A DNA stretch of 64,000 nt from Micromonospora sp. C31. GTDB taxonomy: Bacteria; Actinomycetota; Actinomycetes; Mycobacteriales; Micromonosporaceae. The position numbers and the translations under genes are program-made. The notes below the pieces were generated by a model, which saw only the letters and a list, made by a program, of their open reading frames with translations, made no database searches and was not told the DNA's origin. This document shows, piece after piece, positions 41,301-50,805 of the stretch; the first letter of the stretch is position 1, and each line of letters begins with the position of its first letter. Location: assembly GCF_018070575.1 (NCBI RefSeq), contig NZ_JAGPXN010000022.1, forward strand, positions 49,225-113,224, read 5' to 3'.

Positions 41301-44300
41301 TCGACGAGCCGGTGGCCACCAGCCGCCGGTTCGCCGAGTGCGGCCTGGACTCCCTGATGGCCCTGCACCTGCGCAACCGACTCACCCAGCTCACCGGGGT
41401 GACGCTGCCGCCGAACGTCGCCTTCGCCCACCCCACCCCGGACGCGCTCGCCGGCCACCTGCTCGACACCCTCGGTGACCTCGACGCCGGCCAGCCGGTG
41501 ACCACCGCGCCGATCGCGCTTGAGCGGGCCACCGGGAGGCAGAGCCACCCGGCCACCGACGCGCAGGCGCGACTGTGGTTCCTGGAACAGCTCCGCCCCG
41601 GTGCCGCCGACTACCACGTCGCCGTCAAGCTCCACCCGGTCCGCCCGGTCGACCGGGACACCCTGGGCCGGGCGCTGACCTGGCTGGCCGCCCGGCACGA
41701 GGCGCTGCGCACCGGCTTCCGGGCCGTCGACGGTGACCTCGTCCAGGTGGTCACCCCGCCCGCCCCGGTCCCGGTGGCCCACACCGACCTCACCGCCGCC
41801 ACCGACCCGGACGCGGCCCGCGTCGCGGCGCTGCGGGCCGAGGAGACCACCCCGTTCGACCTGGCCGGCCCGTCGCTGCTGCGTTGCCGGGTGGTCGACA
41901 CCCCCGACGGGCAGGTCGTCTGCCTCACCCTGCACCACGCGGTGGTGGACGGCTGGTCGCTGACCCTGCTCCTGGACGAGCTGCACACCGCGTACCGGGC
42001 ACTGCGTGACGGGGGCGAGCCGGAGCTGCCCGCCCCGGCCCATCAGCTCGGCGACGTGGGCCGATGGGAGCGGCGTGCCCGCCGCGAGGGCCGGTTCACC
42101 GCTCCCGTCGCCTGGTACGCCGACCAGCTCGACGGCGCGCCCCGGCTCGCCCTGCCACCGGCCGCCCCCGCCGCGGGCGAACCCGAGGGCGAGACCCGCT
42201 ACTTCCGGCTCTCGCCGCAGCTGCGCCGGGGCGTCGAGGAGCTCGCCGCCGCCTGCTCGGTCACCCCGTACGCGGTTCTGGTCAGCGCGTTCGCCGCGCT
42301 CCTCGGCCGGATCTGCGGACAGCCGGACCTGACCCTCGGCACCGTGTGGGCCAACCGGCAGCTGCCCGGGGTGGAACGGCTGGTCGGCTTCCTCGTGACC
42401 ACCCTTCCCCTGCGGGTCGACCTCACCGGCGACCCAGCTTTCACCGACCTGGTGACCGCGACCGCCGAGCGGGTCACCGGGGTGCTCACCCGACAGGACG
42501 TCCCCCTGTCGGAGATCGTCGAGGCGGCCCGGGTGGAGCGGACCGCCGACGAGAACCCGCTGTTCCGGGCGGTGTTCAACTACGGCAGCGCGGAACTGGC
42601 CACGGTCGGTGTCGGCGACGACGCCTGGCGGCTGCCGGAGACCGGCAGCGTCGCCGGCAACGTCCGGGGCGCGGCCAAGTTCGACCTCGGTATGACCCTC
42701 GCCCCCAGCGGGGACGGGCTTCGCGGTGAGCTGGAGTACCGCAGTGCCGCCGTCGACGCCGCGCAGGCCGAGCGGTTCCTCGCCGGCTTCGGGCGGCTCC
42801 TCGAGGCGGTCGTCGCCGCGCCGGGCACGCCGGTCGGCGCGCTTCCCGCCGGTCCGGTCACCGACGACGAGTGGCTCGCCGCGCGCCAGGGCCGGGTCGA
42901 CCCGGCGACCCTGGGCCCGGAGACCGCCCTCGACCTGGTGTTGCGCCAGGCCGACCGGACGCCCGACGCGACCGCCCTGCTCGACGCGGACCGGGAACTG
43001 ACGTACCGGGAGACCGTGGCGCGCGCCGCCGGGCTCGCCGTCGCACTGCGGGCCGCCGGGGTGGGGCCGGGGACCATGGTCGGCATCGGCCTGCCCCGCT
43101 CGGCGTCGCTGGCCGTGGCGGTCCTCGGCGTCTGGCTGGCCGGTGGGGCGTACGTGCCGATCGACCCCGCCTACCCGGCCGCTTACCGGGAGCACGTGGT
43201 GGCCGACAGCGGGCTGTCCGTGGTGGTGACCGACTCGGGCGGCGGCGACTTCGGCGACGCGGTCACCGTCGACATCGACGGGATCACCCCGGCGGAGCTG
43301 CCCGGCGGTGCCCGGCCCGGATCGGGCGACCTCGCCTACGTGATCTACACGTCCGGCTCGACCGGCCGGCCCAAGGGCGTGCAGCTCGAACACGCCCAGT
43401 TCGCCAACTTCTGTCTCGGCATGGACGAGCGGGTCGGCGGGGGACCGGGTGACACCTGGCTCGCCGTCACCAGTCTGTCGTTCGACATCTCCACCCTGGA
43501 GCTGCTCTGGACCCTCACCCGCGGTTACCGGGTGGTGGTCGGCACCGCGGCGGCGGCCGACTGGGGGACGTACCGGCAGCACCGCCCCACCCACCTGCAG
43601 TGCACCCCCTCGCTGGCCCGGATGCTGCTGGCCGACCGGGCCGGCCGGGACCTGGTGCGTGGCCTCACCCGGATGCTGGTCGGGGGTGAGGCCCTCGACC
43701 CGGACCTGGCCCGCCGGCTGGTCGGCCTCTGCCCCGGTGAGGTGCTGAACATGTACGGTCCGACCGAGACCACGGTCTGGTCGACCACCTGGACGGTCCG
43801 GGCGGACACCCCGGTCGCGCTCGGCGAGCCGATCGTCAACACCTGCCTGCACCTGCTCGACCCGGCCGGGCGGCGGGTGCCCCGGGGAAGCTGGGGGGAA
43901 CTCTGCATCGGCGGCCTCGGCGTGGCCCGGGGCTACCTGAACCGGCCCGAGCTGACCGCCGAACGTTTCGTCGACGACCCGTTCACCGACCGGCCCGGCG
44001 CGCGTCTGTACCGCACCGGCGACCTGGCCCGATACCGCGCCGACGGCAGCCTGGAGTTCGGCGGGCGGGGCGACACGCAGGTCAAGCTCCGGGGGCACCG
44101 GATCGAACTGGCCGAGATCGACGCGGTCGCCGCTGCCCACCCCCGGGTGGCCGAGTGCGCCGCCGTGGTCCGCCCCACCGCCGACGCCGACGCCGACCTC
44201 TTCCTCTACTGGTCCGCCAGCACCGCCGTCGAGGGCGCCGACACCGGCGAGGCCGACCTGTTGGCGCACCTGGCCGCCCGGCTCCCCGGGCACATGGTGC

Positions 44301-47300
44301 CGTCCCGACTGGTGCGGCTGGACACGCTGCCGCACACCCCCAACCAGAAGGTCGACCGGGGGGCCCTGACCCGGCTCCCCGCCCCGGTCGACCCGGCGCC
44401 GAACACCGTCGCGTCGCCGGCCGCCTCGGTCGCGTCGACCGTCGCCACCGTCTGGGCCGAGGTGCTCGGCCGGGCCGTCGACCCGGACCGGGGCTTCTTC
44501 GACCTCGGGGCCACCTCGATGACGGCGCTCCGCGTCCACCAGCGGCTGGTCGCCGCCCTGGACCGGGAGTTCCCGCTCTCGGCGCTGTTCCGCCACCCGA
44601 CGGTGCGGACGCTCGCCGCGCACCTCGACGGCGTACCGGAGGGCAGCGGTGGCCCGGTGACCCGGCCCACGCATCCGGCTGACGAGCCGGTCGCGGTGGT
44701 CGGTATGGCCTGCCGGCTGCCCGGCGCGCCCGACCTGGCCGCCTTCTGGGCCAACCTGGTCGCGGGGGCCGACTGCGTCACCGACTTCACCGAGGACGAG
44801 TTGCGTGCCGCCGGGGTCCCCGACGAGCTGATCGCCGACCCCCGGTACGTCCGCGCGAAGGGACACCTTCCCGACGCCGACCGCTTCGACGCCGCCTTCT
44901 TCGACTGCTCACCCGCCGACGCGGAGCTGATGGACCCGCAGCACCGGCTGTTCCTGGAGACCTCCTGGACCGCGCTGGAGGACGCCGGCATCACCCCGGC
45001 CGACTTCCCCGGCCGGATCGGGGTCTTCGCCGGGGCCGGCTACGGCGGCTACCGGGCCGACGACCGGAGCGACCTGGCCTCGTTCTACCGCAGCATGGTC
45101 GGGTCGAAGAACGACTACCTGGCCACCCGGGTCGCGCACAAGCTGGACCTGCGCGGCCCCGCACTGACCGTGCAGACCGCCTGCTCCACCAGCCTCGTCG
45201 CGACCCACCTGGCCCGGGAGAGCCTGATCCGGGGCGAGTCGGACGCGGTGATCGTCGGTGGGTCGTCGGTGACCGTCCCCCTGGTCCACGGCTACCTGCA
45301 CCAGGAGGGGGTGGTGGTCTCCGCCGACGGCCGCTGTCGGGCCTTCGACGCCGACGGCGACGGCACCGTCTTCGGCAACGGCGTCGCGGCCGTGGTGCTG
45401 CGCCGCCTCTCCGACGCGGTCGCCGCCGGCGACCGGATCTACGCGGTGGTCCGGGGCAGCGCGGTCAACAACGACGGTGCCGCCAAGGTCGGTTTCACCG
45501 CGCCCGCCGTACGCGGCCAGGCCGAGGTGATCGCCGCCGCGTACGCCTCCGCCGGGGTCGAAGCGGGCAGCATCGGCTACGTCGAGGCGCACGGCACCGG
45601 CACGCGTCTCGGCGACCCGATCGAGATCCAGGCGTTGCAGGAGGTGCTCGCCACCGCCGAGCGCGACGAGCCGTGCCTGATCGGTTCGGTCAAGACCAAC
45701 ATCGGCCACACCGACGCCACCGCCGGGGTGGCCGGGCTGATCAAGGCGGCGCTCTGTGTGCACCACGCCACGGTCGTGCCCAGCCTGCACTTCCGCACCG
45801 CCAACCCGGAGCTGGGGCTGGATCCGGCGCTGCTGTCGGTGAGCACCGAGACCCGTGACTGGAAGAGCACCGGACCGCGTCGCGCCGGGGTCAGCAGCTT
45901 CGGTATCGGCGGCACCAACGCCCACGTCGTGCTGGAGGAGGCCCCCGCCGTACCGCTGGTCGGGCCGGAGGAGCCGGCCGCGCCCGTCGCCGTGCCCATC
46001 TCCGCCCGGGACGCGGTGACCCTGGCCGCCCACGCCGGTCGCTGGGTCGCCTGGCTGCGCGAGCACCCGGACGTGCCGCTGCGTGACGTGGCCGGCACCG
46101 CCGCGCTGCGCCGGAGCCATCTGCGCGAGCGGGCGGTGGTGGTCGCGCACAGCGTCGACGAGGCGGTGGCCGGGCTGGCCGCGCTGGCCGAGCGGAGCGA
46201 GCACCCGGCGCTGGCCCGCGGGACCGCCCGGCCGCTGGGCCGTCCGGTCTTCGTCTTCCCCGGGCAGGGCGGCCAGTGGGTCGGGATGGGCCGCGACCTG
46301 CTCGCCGAGTCGCCGGTCTTCGCCGCGGCGGTGGCCGAGTTCGACGCCGCCTTCATCCCGCTGGCCGGCTTCTCCGTCCGCGAGGTGCTGGCCGGCGAGG
46401 GCCGCCATGCCGCCCTGGACCGCGTCGACGTGGTCCAGCCGGCGCTCTGCGCCATGGGGATCGGCCTCGCGGCGCTCTGGCGGTCCGAGGGGGTCGAGCC
46501 GGCGGCCGTGGTCGGCCACTCCCAGGGGGAGGTGGTCGCCGCCGTGGTGGCCGGCGCGCTCACCCCGGCGGACGCCGCCCGGGTGGTCCACGCCCGCTCC
46601 CGCGCGGTGCACGGCCGCACCGGCGGCGGGATGGCGCTGGTCGAGGCCCCGGTCGCGGACGTCACCGGGTGGCTGGCCGTCGACCCGGACGCTGTCGGGG
46701 TGGGCGTGGCGGCGGTGAACACGCCGTCCTCCACCGTGGTCTCGGGGCCGGCCGACGCGCTCGCCGCCTTTCTCGCCGCCACCGCCGCCCGGGGTGTCTT
46801 TTGCCGGCGGGTCAACGTCGACTACGCCTCGCACAGCGCGCAGATGGACGATCTGCTCCCCGGCATCCGGGCTGATCTCGCCGCGATCCGCCCCACCGCC
46901 CCGGTGATCCCGTTCCACTCCACCGTGACCGGTGAGGTCGTCACCGGAACCGCCCTCGACGGCGACTACTGGGCGGCGAACCTGCGTCAGCCGGTCCGCT
47001 TCGACCGGGCCCTGGCCCGGCTCCTCGACGACGGGCACGACGTCTTCGTGGAGATCGCCCCCCACCCGGTGCTCGGCCTGTCCATCGCCGACAGCTGCGC
47101 GGAGCGCGGTGCGGTGGTGGTCGGGTCGCTGGCCCGGGACCGGGGCGGGTCGGCGCAGCTGCTGGTGAACCTGGGCCGGCTGCACGCCGCCGGTCACCCG
47201 GTCGACTGGTCCCGCCGGTACGCCGGCGCCGCCCCGGTCGACCTGCCCACCTATCCGTTCCGCCGGGACAGGTACTGGGCCCCCACCGAGGCGCATCCGG

Positions 47301-48562
47301 TGCCGGCCGCCGAGCGGGCCCTCTGGACGGCTGTGGAGTCCGGCACCGTCGACGGGGTGGCCGCCGCGCTCGACCTGCCCGGGGAGCTGCACGCCAGCCT
47401 CCGTGACCTGCTGCCGCACCTGGCCCGGTGGCGGGGTCAGGTGCGGGTGGCCGAGACGGCCACCACCTCGACGGACCCGGCGGAACCCGACCTCGCCGCG
47501 CGACTGGCCGACCTCGACGACTACCGGCGGGTCGAGACCGTGCTGGAGCTGGTCCGTTGCTGCGTCGGCCCGGTCCTCGGCCTGCCCGCTGAGCGGGTGC
47601 CCGAGACGCAACCGCTGGTCCAGGCCGGCATGGACTCGCTGATGGCCGCCGCGCTGCGCGGCGCGCTCACCCGCCGCACCGGGGTCCCGGTGCCGGTGCC
47701 GGTCGCCTTCCACCCCGGCGGCTGCCGGGCCATCGCCGGACACCTGCTCACCAGCCTCGGGTTCGACGCCCCGGACGCGCCGGCCGGCGCCGACGACGAA
47801 CCGTGGCTGCGGGTGCTGCGCGCCGCCGAATCACCCCGTGCCCGGATCGTCTGCGTCGCCGGCAACGGCGGCACCACCGTCGGGTACGTGCCGCTGGCCC
47901 GGCACCTCCCCGACGACGTGGAACTGGTCGGCGTCCGGATGCCCGGTCGGGAGGACCGTGCCGACGAGCCGGCGGCCACCCGGATCGGCGACGTCGTCGA
48001 CGCGGTCACCGCCGCGCTGGCCCGGCGACCGGGGCTGCCGACCGTCCTGCTCGGGCACAGCCAGGGCTCCTGGCTGGCCTGGGAACTCGCCCACCGGCTG
48101 ACCGGTGGGGAGCACCCGGTCACCCTGGTCGCCGCCTGCGCGCTGCCGCCGTACGCCGAGCTGCCGCCGGCGATGGTCGCCCTCGGCGACGCCGCCGACC
48201 GGCTCGGTAGCGCCACCCTCGCCGAACTGGCCGAGGCGTTCCGGGGGGTGGTGCCCGAGGCGGTCCTCGACGACGAGGAGCTGCTCGGGGCGTACGTCAT
48301 CGCGCTCCGCCACGACCACGTGCTCTCCGAGGACCACCGGGCGGCCCTCGCCGCCGGTCGCCGCGCACCCCTGGACGTCCCGGTGACCGTCGTCTCCGCC
48401 GACGCCGACCCGCTCCTGCCGTCGGGTACCGCCGAGGGGTGGCGGGCGCTGACCCGCGGCGCGTTCACCGAGCAGGTCGTCGCGGGCACCCACGCCGCGC
48501 CGGTGGAGAACCCGGCCGCCCTGGCGGCAGTGCTGCTCGCGGCCCTCCCGACCACCCGCTGA
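38339..48562 (+). CDS. PKS-NRPS-PKS: KS-AT-ACP-C-A(Gly)-PCP-KS-AT-ACP-TE (3407 aa)
   Basis: The start is ATG 38339, 4 nt after GAGGGAG; the GTG 12 nt upstream lies before that RBS. An N-terminal coiled-coil docking helix (about 5-33) is followed by KS1 (Cys201), AT1 (GSSQGE Ser674, specificity motif AAGH 775-778), ACP1 (Ser1005), C (HHAVVDG 1199), A (D1716), PCP (Ser2060), KS2 (TACSTS, Cys2282), AT2 (GHSQGE Ser2728, YASH 2829, methylmalonyl type), ACP2 (Ser3100) and TE (GHSQGS Ser3241). There are no KR, DH or ER domains. The A-domain code read by eye is DILQLGMVWK, the glycine code. So an incoming chain is extended by an unusual extender unit (perhaps methoxymalonyl), then Gly, then methylmalonyl, leaving beta-keto groups, and released by the TE. 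The docking helix shows that it accepts a chain from another PKS, probably one encoded beyond this window. Confidence 0.95.
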   Translation: MPQTNAQEDRLRRAMAAVQTLQRRNAELVRERTEPIAIVAMACRFPGGVRTPEEYWRLLATGGDAVGPLPARWDGLELHDPDPGAAGKSYAREGGFLDDLDQFDPGFFGISGREARAMEPQQRLVLETAWEALERAGIPADSLVGSRTGVYVGAMRSDYDQGPLAGFDGYQGTGTQGSVISGRVAYLLGLRGPAMTVDTACSASLVSLHLAVAALRAGECDLALAGGVTVMVSPAMFVESSRLRAMAPDGRCKAFSAAADGGGWAEGAGMLVLKRLSVAHADGDRVLAVIRGSAVNQDGRSQGLTAPNGPAQQRVVRDALAASGLTPADIDAIEAHGTGTRLGDPIEAGALAEVFAEGRDPDRPVVLGSAKSNIGHTQAAAGVAGVLKIVLALQHELLPRTLHVDEPTRHVDWATSGLALATEAVPWPAGERIRRAGVSSFGISGTNAHVVIEEAPPVPTVGADPVTPGETAAREPAPIAACAPAGGEVAATAVPLLVSGADPGGLRNQAAAWADWLDRADLPPLTEVAATAALRRSHFTHRAAVVGADKEELVRGLRAVAAGGTDPAVVTGTARDRGRTVFVFPGQGAQWRSMGRALLTGSPVFARAVDECDRALRPWTGWSVRDLLAEAPGAADIPFDRIDVVQPALFTMMIGLAAQWRALGVTPDAVVGSSQGEVAAAVVAGALSLDDGARLMVARSRGLLRECSGRGGMAFVDLPKAEMDAVLAPYGDTLSVAVVNTATSVVVSGDEEAVDRLVAEMAERDVYCRRIQSDAAGHSAHVDPLLPGLRADLAGLSPRPGEVPFYSTVTGEPLDGARLDAAYWCRNVRDTVRMDLALAALSAAGHDVFVEVSPHPVLGMVLSGAVADAGPAGGVVVGSLRRGAGGYDQMLRSLAGLHAHGVPVQWTRVLPPIAPGRVAALPTYAFHRRRYWVDQQVTVGEPDAAGPADDGSTEPEHLTGRLAAVAPPQRRAWLADLIGAEAAGLLALDEPVATSRRFAECGLDSLMALHLRNRLTQLTGVTLPPNVAFAHPTPDALAGHLLDTLGDLDAGQPVTTAPIALERATGRQSHPATDAQARLWFLEQLRPGAADYHVAVKLHPVRPVDRDTLGRALTWLAARHEALRTGFRAVDGDLVQVVTPPAPVPVAHTDLTAATDPDAARVAALRAEETTPFDLAGPSLLRCRVVDTPDGQVVCLTLHHAVVDGWSLTLLLDELHTAYRALRDGGEPELPAPAHQLGDVGRWERRARREGRFTAPVAWYADQLDGAPRLALPPAAPAAGEPEGETRYFRLSPQLRRGVEELAAACSVTPYAVLVSAFAALLGRICGQPDLTLGTVWANRQLPGVERLVGFLVTTLPLRVDLTGDPAFTDLVTATAERVTGVLTRQDVPLSEIVEAARVERTADENPLFRAVFNYGSAELATVGVGDDAWRLPETGSVAGNVRGAAKFDLGMTLAPSGDGLRGELEYRSAAVDAAQAERFLAGFGRLLEAVVAAPGTPVGALPAGPVTDDEWLAARQGRVDPATLGPETALDLVLRQADRTPDATALLDADRELTYRETVARAAGLAVALRAAGVGPGTMVGIGLPRSASLAVAVLGVWLAGGAYVPIDPAYPAAYREHVVADSGLSVVVTDSGGGDFGDAVTVDIDGITPAELPGGARPGSGDLAYVIYTSGSTGRPKGVQLEHAQFANFCLGMDERVGGGPGDTWLAVTSLSFDISTLELLWTLTRGYRVVVGTAAAADWGTYRQHRPTHLQCTPSLARMLLADRAGRDLVRGLTRMLVGGEALDPDLARRLVGLCPGEVLNMYGPTETTVWSTTWTVRADTPVALGEPIVNTCLHLLDPAGRRVPRGSWGELCIGGLGVARGYLNRPELTAERFVDDPFTDRPGARLYRTGDLARYRADGSLEFGGRGDTQVKLRGHRIELAEIDAVAAAHPRVAECAAVVRPTADADADLFLYWSASTAVEGADTGEADLLAHLAARLPGHMVPSRLVRLDTLPHTPNQKVDRGALTRLPAPVDPAPNTVASPAASVASTVATVWAEVLGRAVDPDRGFFDLGATSMTALRVHQRLVAALDREFPLSALFRHPTVRTLAAHLDGVPEGSGGPVTRPTHPADEPVAVVGMACRLPGAPDLAAFWANLVAGADCVTDFTEDELRAAGVPDELIADPRYVRAKGHLPDADRFDAAFFDCSPADAELMDPQHRLFLETSWTALEDAGITPADFPGRIGVFAGAGYGGYRADDRSDLASFYRSMVGSKNDYLATRVAHKLDLRGPALTVQTACSTSLVATHLARESLIRGESDAVIVGGSSVTVPLVHGYLHQEGVVVSADGRCRAFDADGDGTVFGNGVAAVVLRRLSDAVAAGDRIYAVVRGSAVNNDGAAKVGFTAPAVRGQAEVIAAAYASAGVEAGSIGYVEAHGTGTRLGDPIEIQALQEVLATAERDEPCLIGSVKTNIGHTDATAGVAGLIKAALCVHHATVVPSLHFRTANPELGLDPALLSVSTETRDWKSTGPRRAGVSSFGIGGTNAHVVLEEAPAVPLVGPEEPAAPVAVPISARDAVTLAAHAGRWVAWLREHPDVPLRDVAGTAALRRSHLRERAVVVAHSVDEAVAGLAALAERSEHPALARGTARPLGRPVFVFPGQGGQWVGMGRDLLAESPVFAAAVAEFDAAFIPLAGFSVREVLAGEGRHAALDRVDVVQPALCAMGIGLAALWRSEGVEPAAVVGHSQGEVVAAVVAGALTPADAARVVHARSRAVHGRTGGGMALVEAPVADVTGWLAVDPDAVGVGVAAVNTPSSTVVSGPADALAAFLAATAARGVFCRRVNVDYASHSAQMDDLLPGIRADLAAIRPTAPVIPFHSTVTGEVVTGTALDGDYWAANLRQPVRFDRALARLLDDGHDVFVEIAPHPVLGLSIADSCAERGAVVVGSLARDRGGSAQLLVNLGRLHAAGHPVDWSRRYAGAAPVDLPTYPFRRDRYWAPTEAHPVPAAERALWTAVESGTVDGVAAALDLPGELHASLRDLLPHLARWRGQVRVAETATTSTDPAEPDLAARLADLDDYRRVETVLELVRCCVGPVLGLPAERVPETQPLVQAGMDSLMAAALRGALTRRTGVPVPVPVAFHPGGCRAIAGHLLTSLGFDAPDAPAGADDEPWLRVLRAAESPRARIVCVAGNGGTTVGYVPLARHLPDDVELVGVRMPGREDRADEPAATRIGDVVDAVTAALARRPGLPTVLLGHSQGSWLAWELAHRLTGGEHPVTLVAACALPPYAELPPAMVALGDAADRLGSATLAELAEAFRGVVPEAVLDDEELLGAYVIALRHDHVLSEDHRAALAAGRRAPLDVPVTVVSADADPLLPSGTAEGWRALTRGAFTEQVVAGTHAAPVENPAALAAVLLAALPTTR

Positions 48563-48592
48563 CCCGTATCCGCACCGAGAGAAGAGGACACG

Positions 48593-49474
48593 ATGCCCCA
48601 CATCGACCGCCCGGACGGCGCCAGAATCCACTACCAGGAGCAGGGGCGCGGCCCGGCCGTGCTGCTGCTCGCCCCCGGCGGCCCGGTCGGTGAGATCAGC
48701 GACTGGCGGCACGCCCCGGTCGACCCGACCGCCACGCTCGCCGAGCGGTTCCGGGTGATCGCCGTCGACCAGCGCCACGCCGGGCCCAGTCGGGGCCCGC
48801 TCGCCCCGTACGACCATCAGGTGGCGGCCGCCGACCTGCTCGCCGTCCTCGACGCGCTCGGCGTGGGCACCGCCGCCGTGGTCGCCGCCGGCGCGAGCAC
48901 CACGACGGCCTGGCGGCTCGCCCACGACGCCCCGCAGCGGATCGGCGCGGTCGTCGCCCTCGCCCCGGTCGGTCTCGACGACTCCAACAGCCTCGGTGAC
49001 TTCTTCGGCCTCTTCGACGCGGCGATGCGGCTGCCCCGGGCGGCGTTCTTCGACGACCCGGAGTCCGAGGGGATGGCCGCCGTGGTAGAGGCCGCCCGCC
49101 GGGACGGCTCCTTCGCCAGCAACCCCGCCGCCGGTCCGTACGCCCGTCCGCTCGCGGAGGATCCCGACTTCGCCGGTCAGGTGCTGGCGCTGCGCCGGGA
49201 GAAGTACGTGACCGCACTGGTCCGCTTCCGCGACGGCCAGTGGCCGGCCGGGCGGGCGTTCTTCTCCGTGCCGGACGAGTGGCTGGCCGGTGCGGACCTG
49301 CCGGTGCTGGTCCTTCCCGGTGACGACCGGCTCAGCCCGCCGGGTGCCGCCAAGCGCCTCGCCACCGACCTGCCGAACGCCACGCTGGCCGACGCCGGGT
49401 GGTCCGCCCCGGACCGCCGGGCCCGGACAGCCACCGAGATCGCCGAATTCCTCACCGCGCAGAACCCCAACTGA
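48593..49474 (+). CDS. Alpha/beta hydrolase with atypical nucleophile elbow (293 aa)
   Basis: The fold is clear from IHYQEQGRGPAVLLLAPGGP, VIAVDQRHAGPSRGP and VLVLPGDDRLSPPGAA. The elbow reads VAAGASTTTAW, so the usual GxSxG is GASTT, with Ser still present near residue 103. It follows the TE-containing PKS by 30 nt with GAGAAGAGGA before the ATG. It may be an editing or cyclising hydrolase, or may have lost hydrolase activity. Confidence 0.8.
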   Translation: MPHIDRPDGARIHYQEQGRGPAVLLLAPGGPVGEISDWRHAPVDPTATLAERFRVIAVDQRHAGPSRGPLAPYDHQVAAADLLAVLDALGVGTAAVVAAGASTTTAWRLAHDAPQRIGAVVALAPVGLDDSNSLGDFFGLFDAAMRLPRAAFFDDPESEGMAAVVEAARRDGSFASNPAAGPYARPLAEDPDFAGQVLALRREKYVTALVRFRDGQWPAGRAFFSVPDEWLAGADLPVLVLPGDDRLSPPGAAKRLATDLPNATLADAGWSAPDRRARTATEIAEFLTAQNPN

Positions 49475-49488
49475 CCGAGAGGCCGACC

Positions 49489-50796
49489 GTGCAGACCACG
49501 ATGCCGACGCTGGCCGAGCTGGACATCACCAGCGAGGCGATCTACGACAACCGGGGCTACCCCTGGGCCGAGTGGGACCGGATGCGCGCCGAGGCGCCCG
49601 TCTACTGGTACCAGCGCCCCGGCTACGAGCCGTTCTGGTCGCTGACCCGCTACGAGGACGTCGCCTGGGTGGCCCGGAACCCGGAGCTCTTCTCCTGCCG
49701 GGAACGGGTGGCGATCGAGACCCCCGACGAGGTCGAGTCCTGGGAGACCGAACGGGAGCGCCGGGGCCAGGTGTACGGCCACCGCCCCGACCACGCCCCG
49801 GGCCTGGGCTTCATGGACGCCCCCATGCACCGCCAGCTCCGCCAGGTGATGTACCCGTGCTTCACGCCGAAGGCGCTGGCCGAGCAGGAGGCCCGGCTGG
49901 CCGGGCTGGCCAGGACGTACGTCGACGACTTCGTCGCCCTGCTGGACCGTGACGGCACCGCCGACGTGGCCCACCAGCTCTCCGCCCGGCTGCCGCTGGC
50001 CGCGATCTTCGACCTGCTCGGCGTCCCCGAGCAGGACTGGGACCAGCTCTTCAAGTTGCACCAGGCGACCGCCGCCGCGTTCCACAAGGACTTCGCACAC
50101 GCCGACGGGGCGGACCCGATGGCCACCTTCCTGAAGGCCATGATGGACCTCGACGCGTACATGTCGGAGCTGGTCCGCAAGCGGATGGCCGACGGCGGCG
50201 GCACCGGCACCGACATGCTCAGCCGGCTCGCCGCGGCCTGTGTCGACGACGAGCCGCTGGCCTTCCACGACATCTCGTACCAGCTGTTCAACCTGCTCCA
50301 GGCGGGCAACGGCACCACCCGCAACGCGATCGCCGGCGGGATCAAGGTGCTGCTGGAGAACCCGGACCAGCTCCGCCTCCTGGTCGACGACCCGGGCCTG
50401 CTCGACGGGGCGGTCGACGAGATCCTGCGCTGGACGTCGGTGGCGGTGGTGATGTCCCGCACCGCCACGCGGGACACCGAGATCGGCGGACAGCTCATCC
50501 GGCGTGGTGACACGGTGGCCACCTGGTTCCCGGCGGCCAACCGCGACCCGGAGGTCTTCCCGGACCCGTACCGGTTCGACATCACCCGGAGCCCGAACCG
50601 GCACTTCGCCTTCGGCGGGTACGGCGAGCACCGGTGCATCGGGGCGAACCTGGCCAAGCTGGAGCTGCGGGTGATGTTCCGGGCGCTGCTGCCGCTCCTG
50701 CCCGAGCTGGCGCTGGCCGGCGACTCGAAGATGCTCATCCTGCGGCTGCTCATGGCCGAGTACGTGCAGCTGCCCGTACGCCGGGTGCGGAGCTGA
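49489..50796 (+). CDS. Cytochrome P450 (435 aa)
   Basis: The start is GTG 49489 behind GAGAGG. It has the ExxR motif in VDEILRW and the heme loop FGGYGEHRCIG with the Cys ligand near the C terminus. The I-helix reads LLQAGNGTTRNA, so the usual acid of AGxD/ET is Gly, with Thr kept. It is probably a tailoring hydroxylase or epoxidase of the polyketide. The CYP family cannot be assigned by eye. Confidence 0.94.
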   Translation: MQTTMPTLAELDITSEAIYDNRGYPWAEWDRMRAEAPVYWYQRPGYEPFWSLTRYEDVAWVARNPELFSCRERVAIETPDEVESWETERERRGQVYGHRPDHAPGLGFMDAPMHRQLRQVMYPCFTPKALAEQEARLAGLARTYVDDFVALLDRDGTADVAHQLSARLPLAAIFDLLGVPEQDWDQLFKLHQATAAAFHKDFAHADGADPMATFLKAMMDLDAYMSELVRKRMADGGGTGTDMLSRLAAACVDDEPLAFHDISYQLFNLLQAGNGTTRNAIAGGIKVLLENPDQLRLLVDDPGLLDGAVDEILRWTSVAVVMSRTATRDTEIGGQLIRRGDTVATWFPAANRDPEVFPDPYRFDITRSPNRHFAFGGYGEHRCIGANLAKLELRVMFRALLPLLPELALAGDSKMLILRLLMAEYVQLPVRRVRS

Positions 50797-50805
50797 GGAG
50801 GCGCG

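Noticed and set aside
37181..44866. Minus-strand open frame of about 2560 codons across fkbH and the PKS
   Set aside because: It is the same compositional shadow, with no start signal or domain; the + strand carries clear enzymes.
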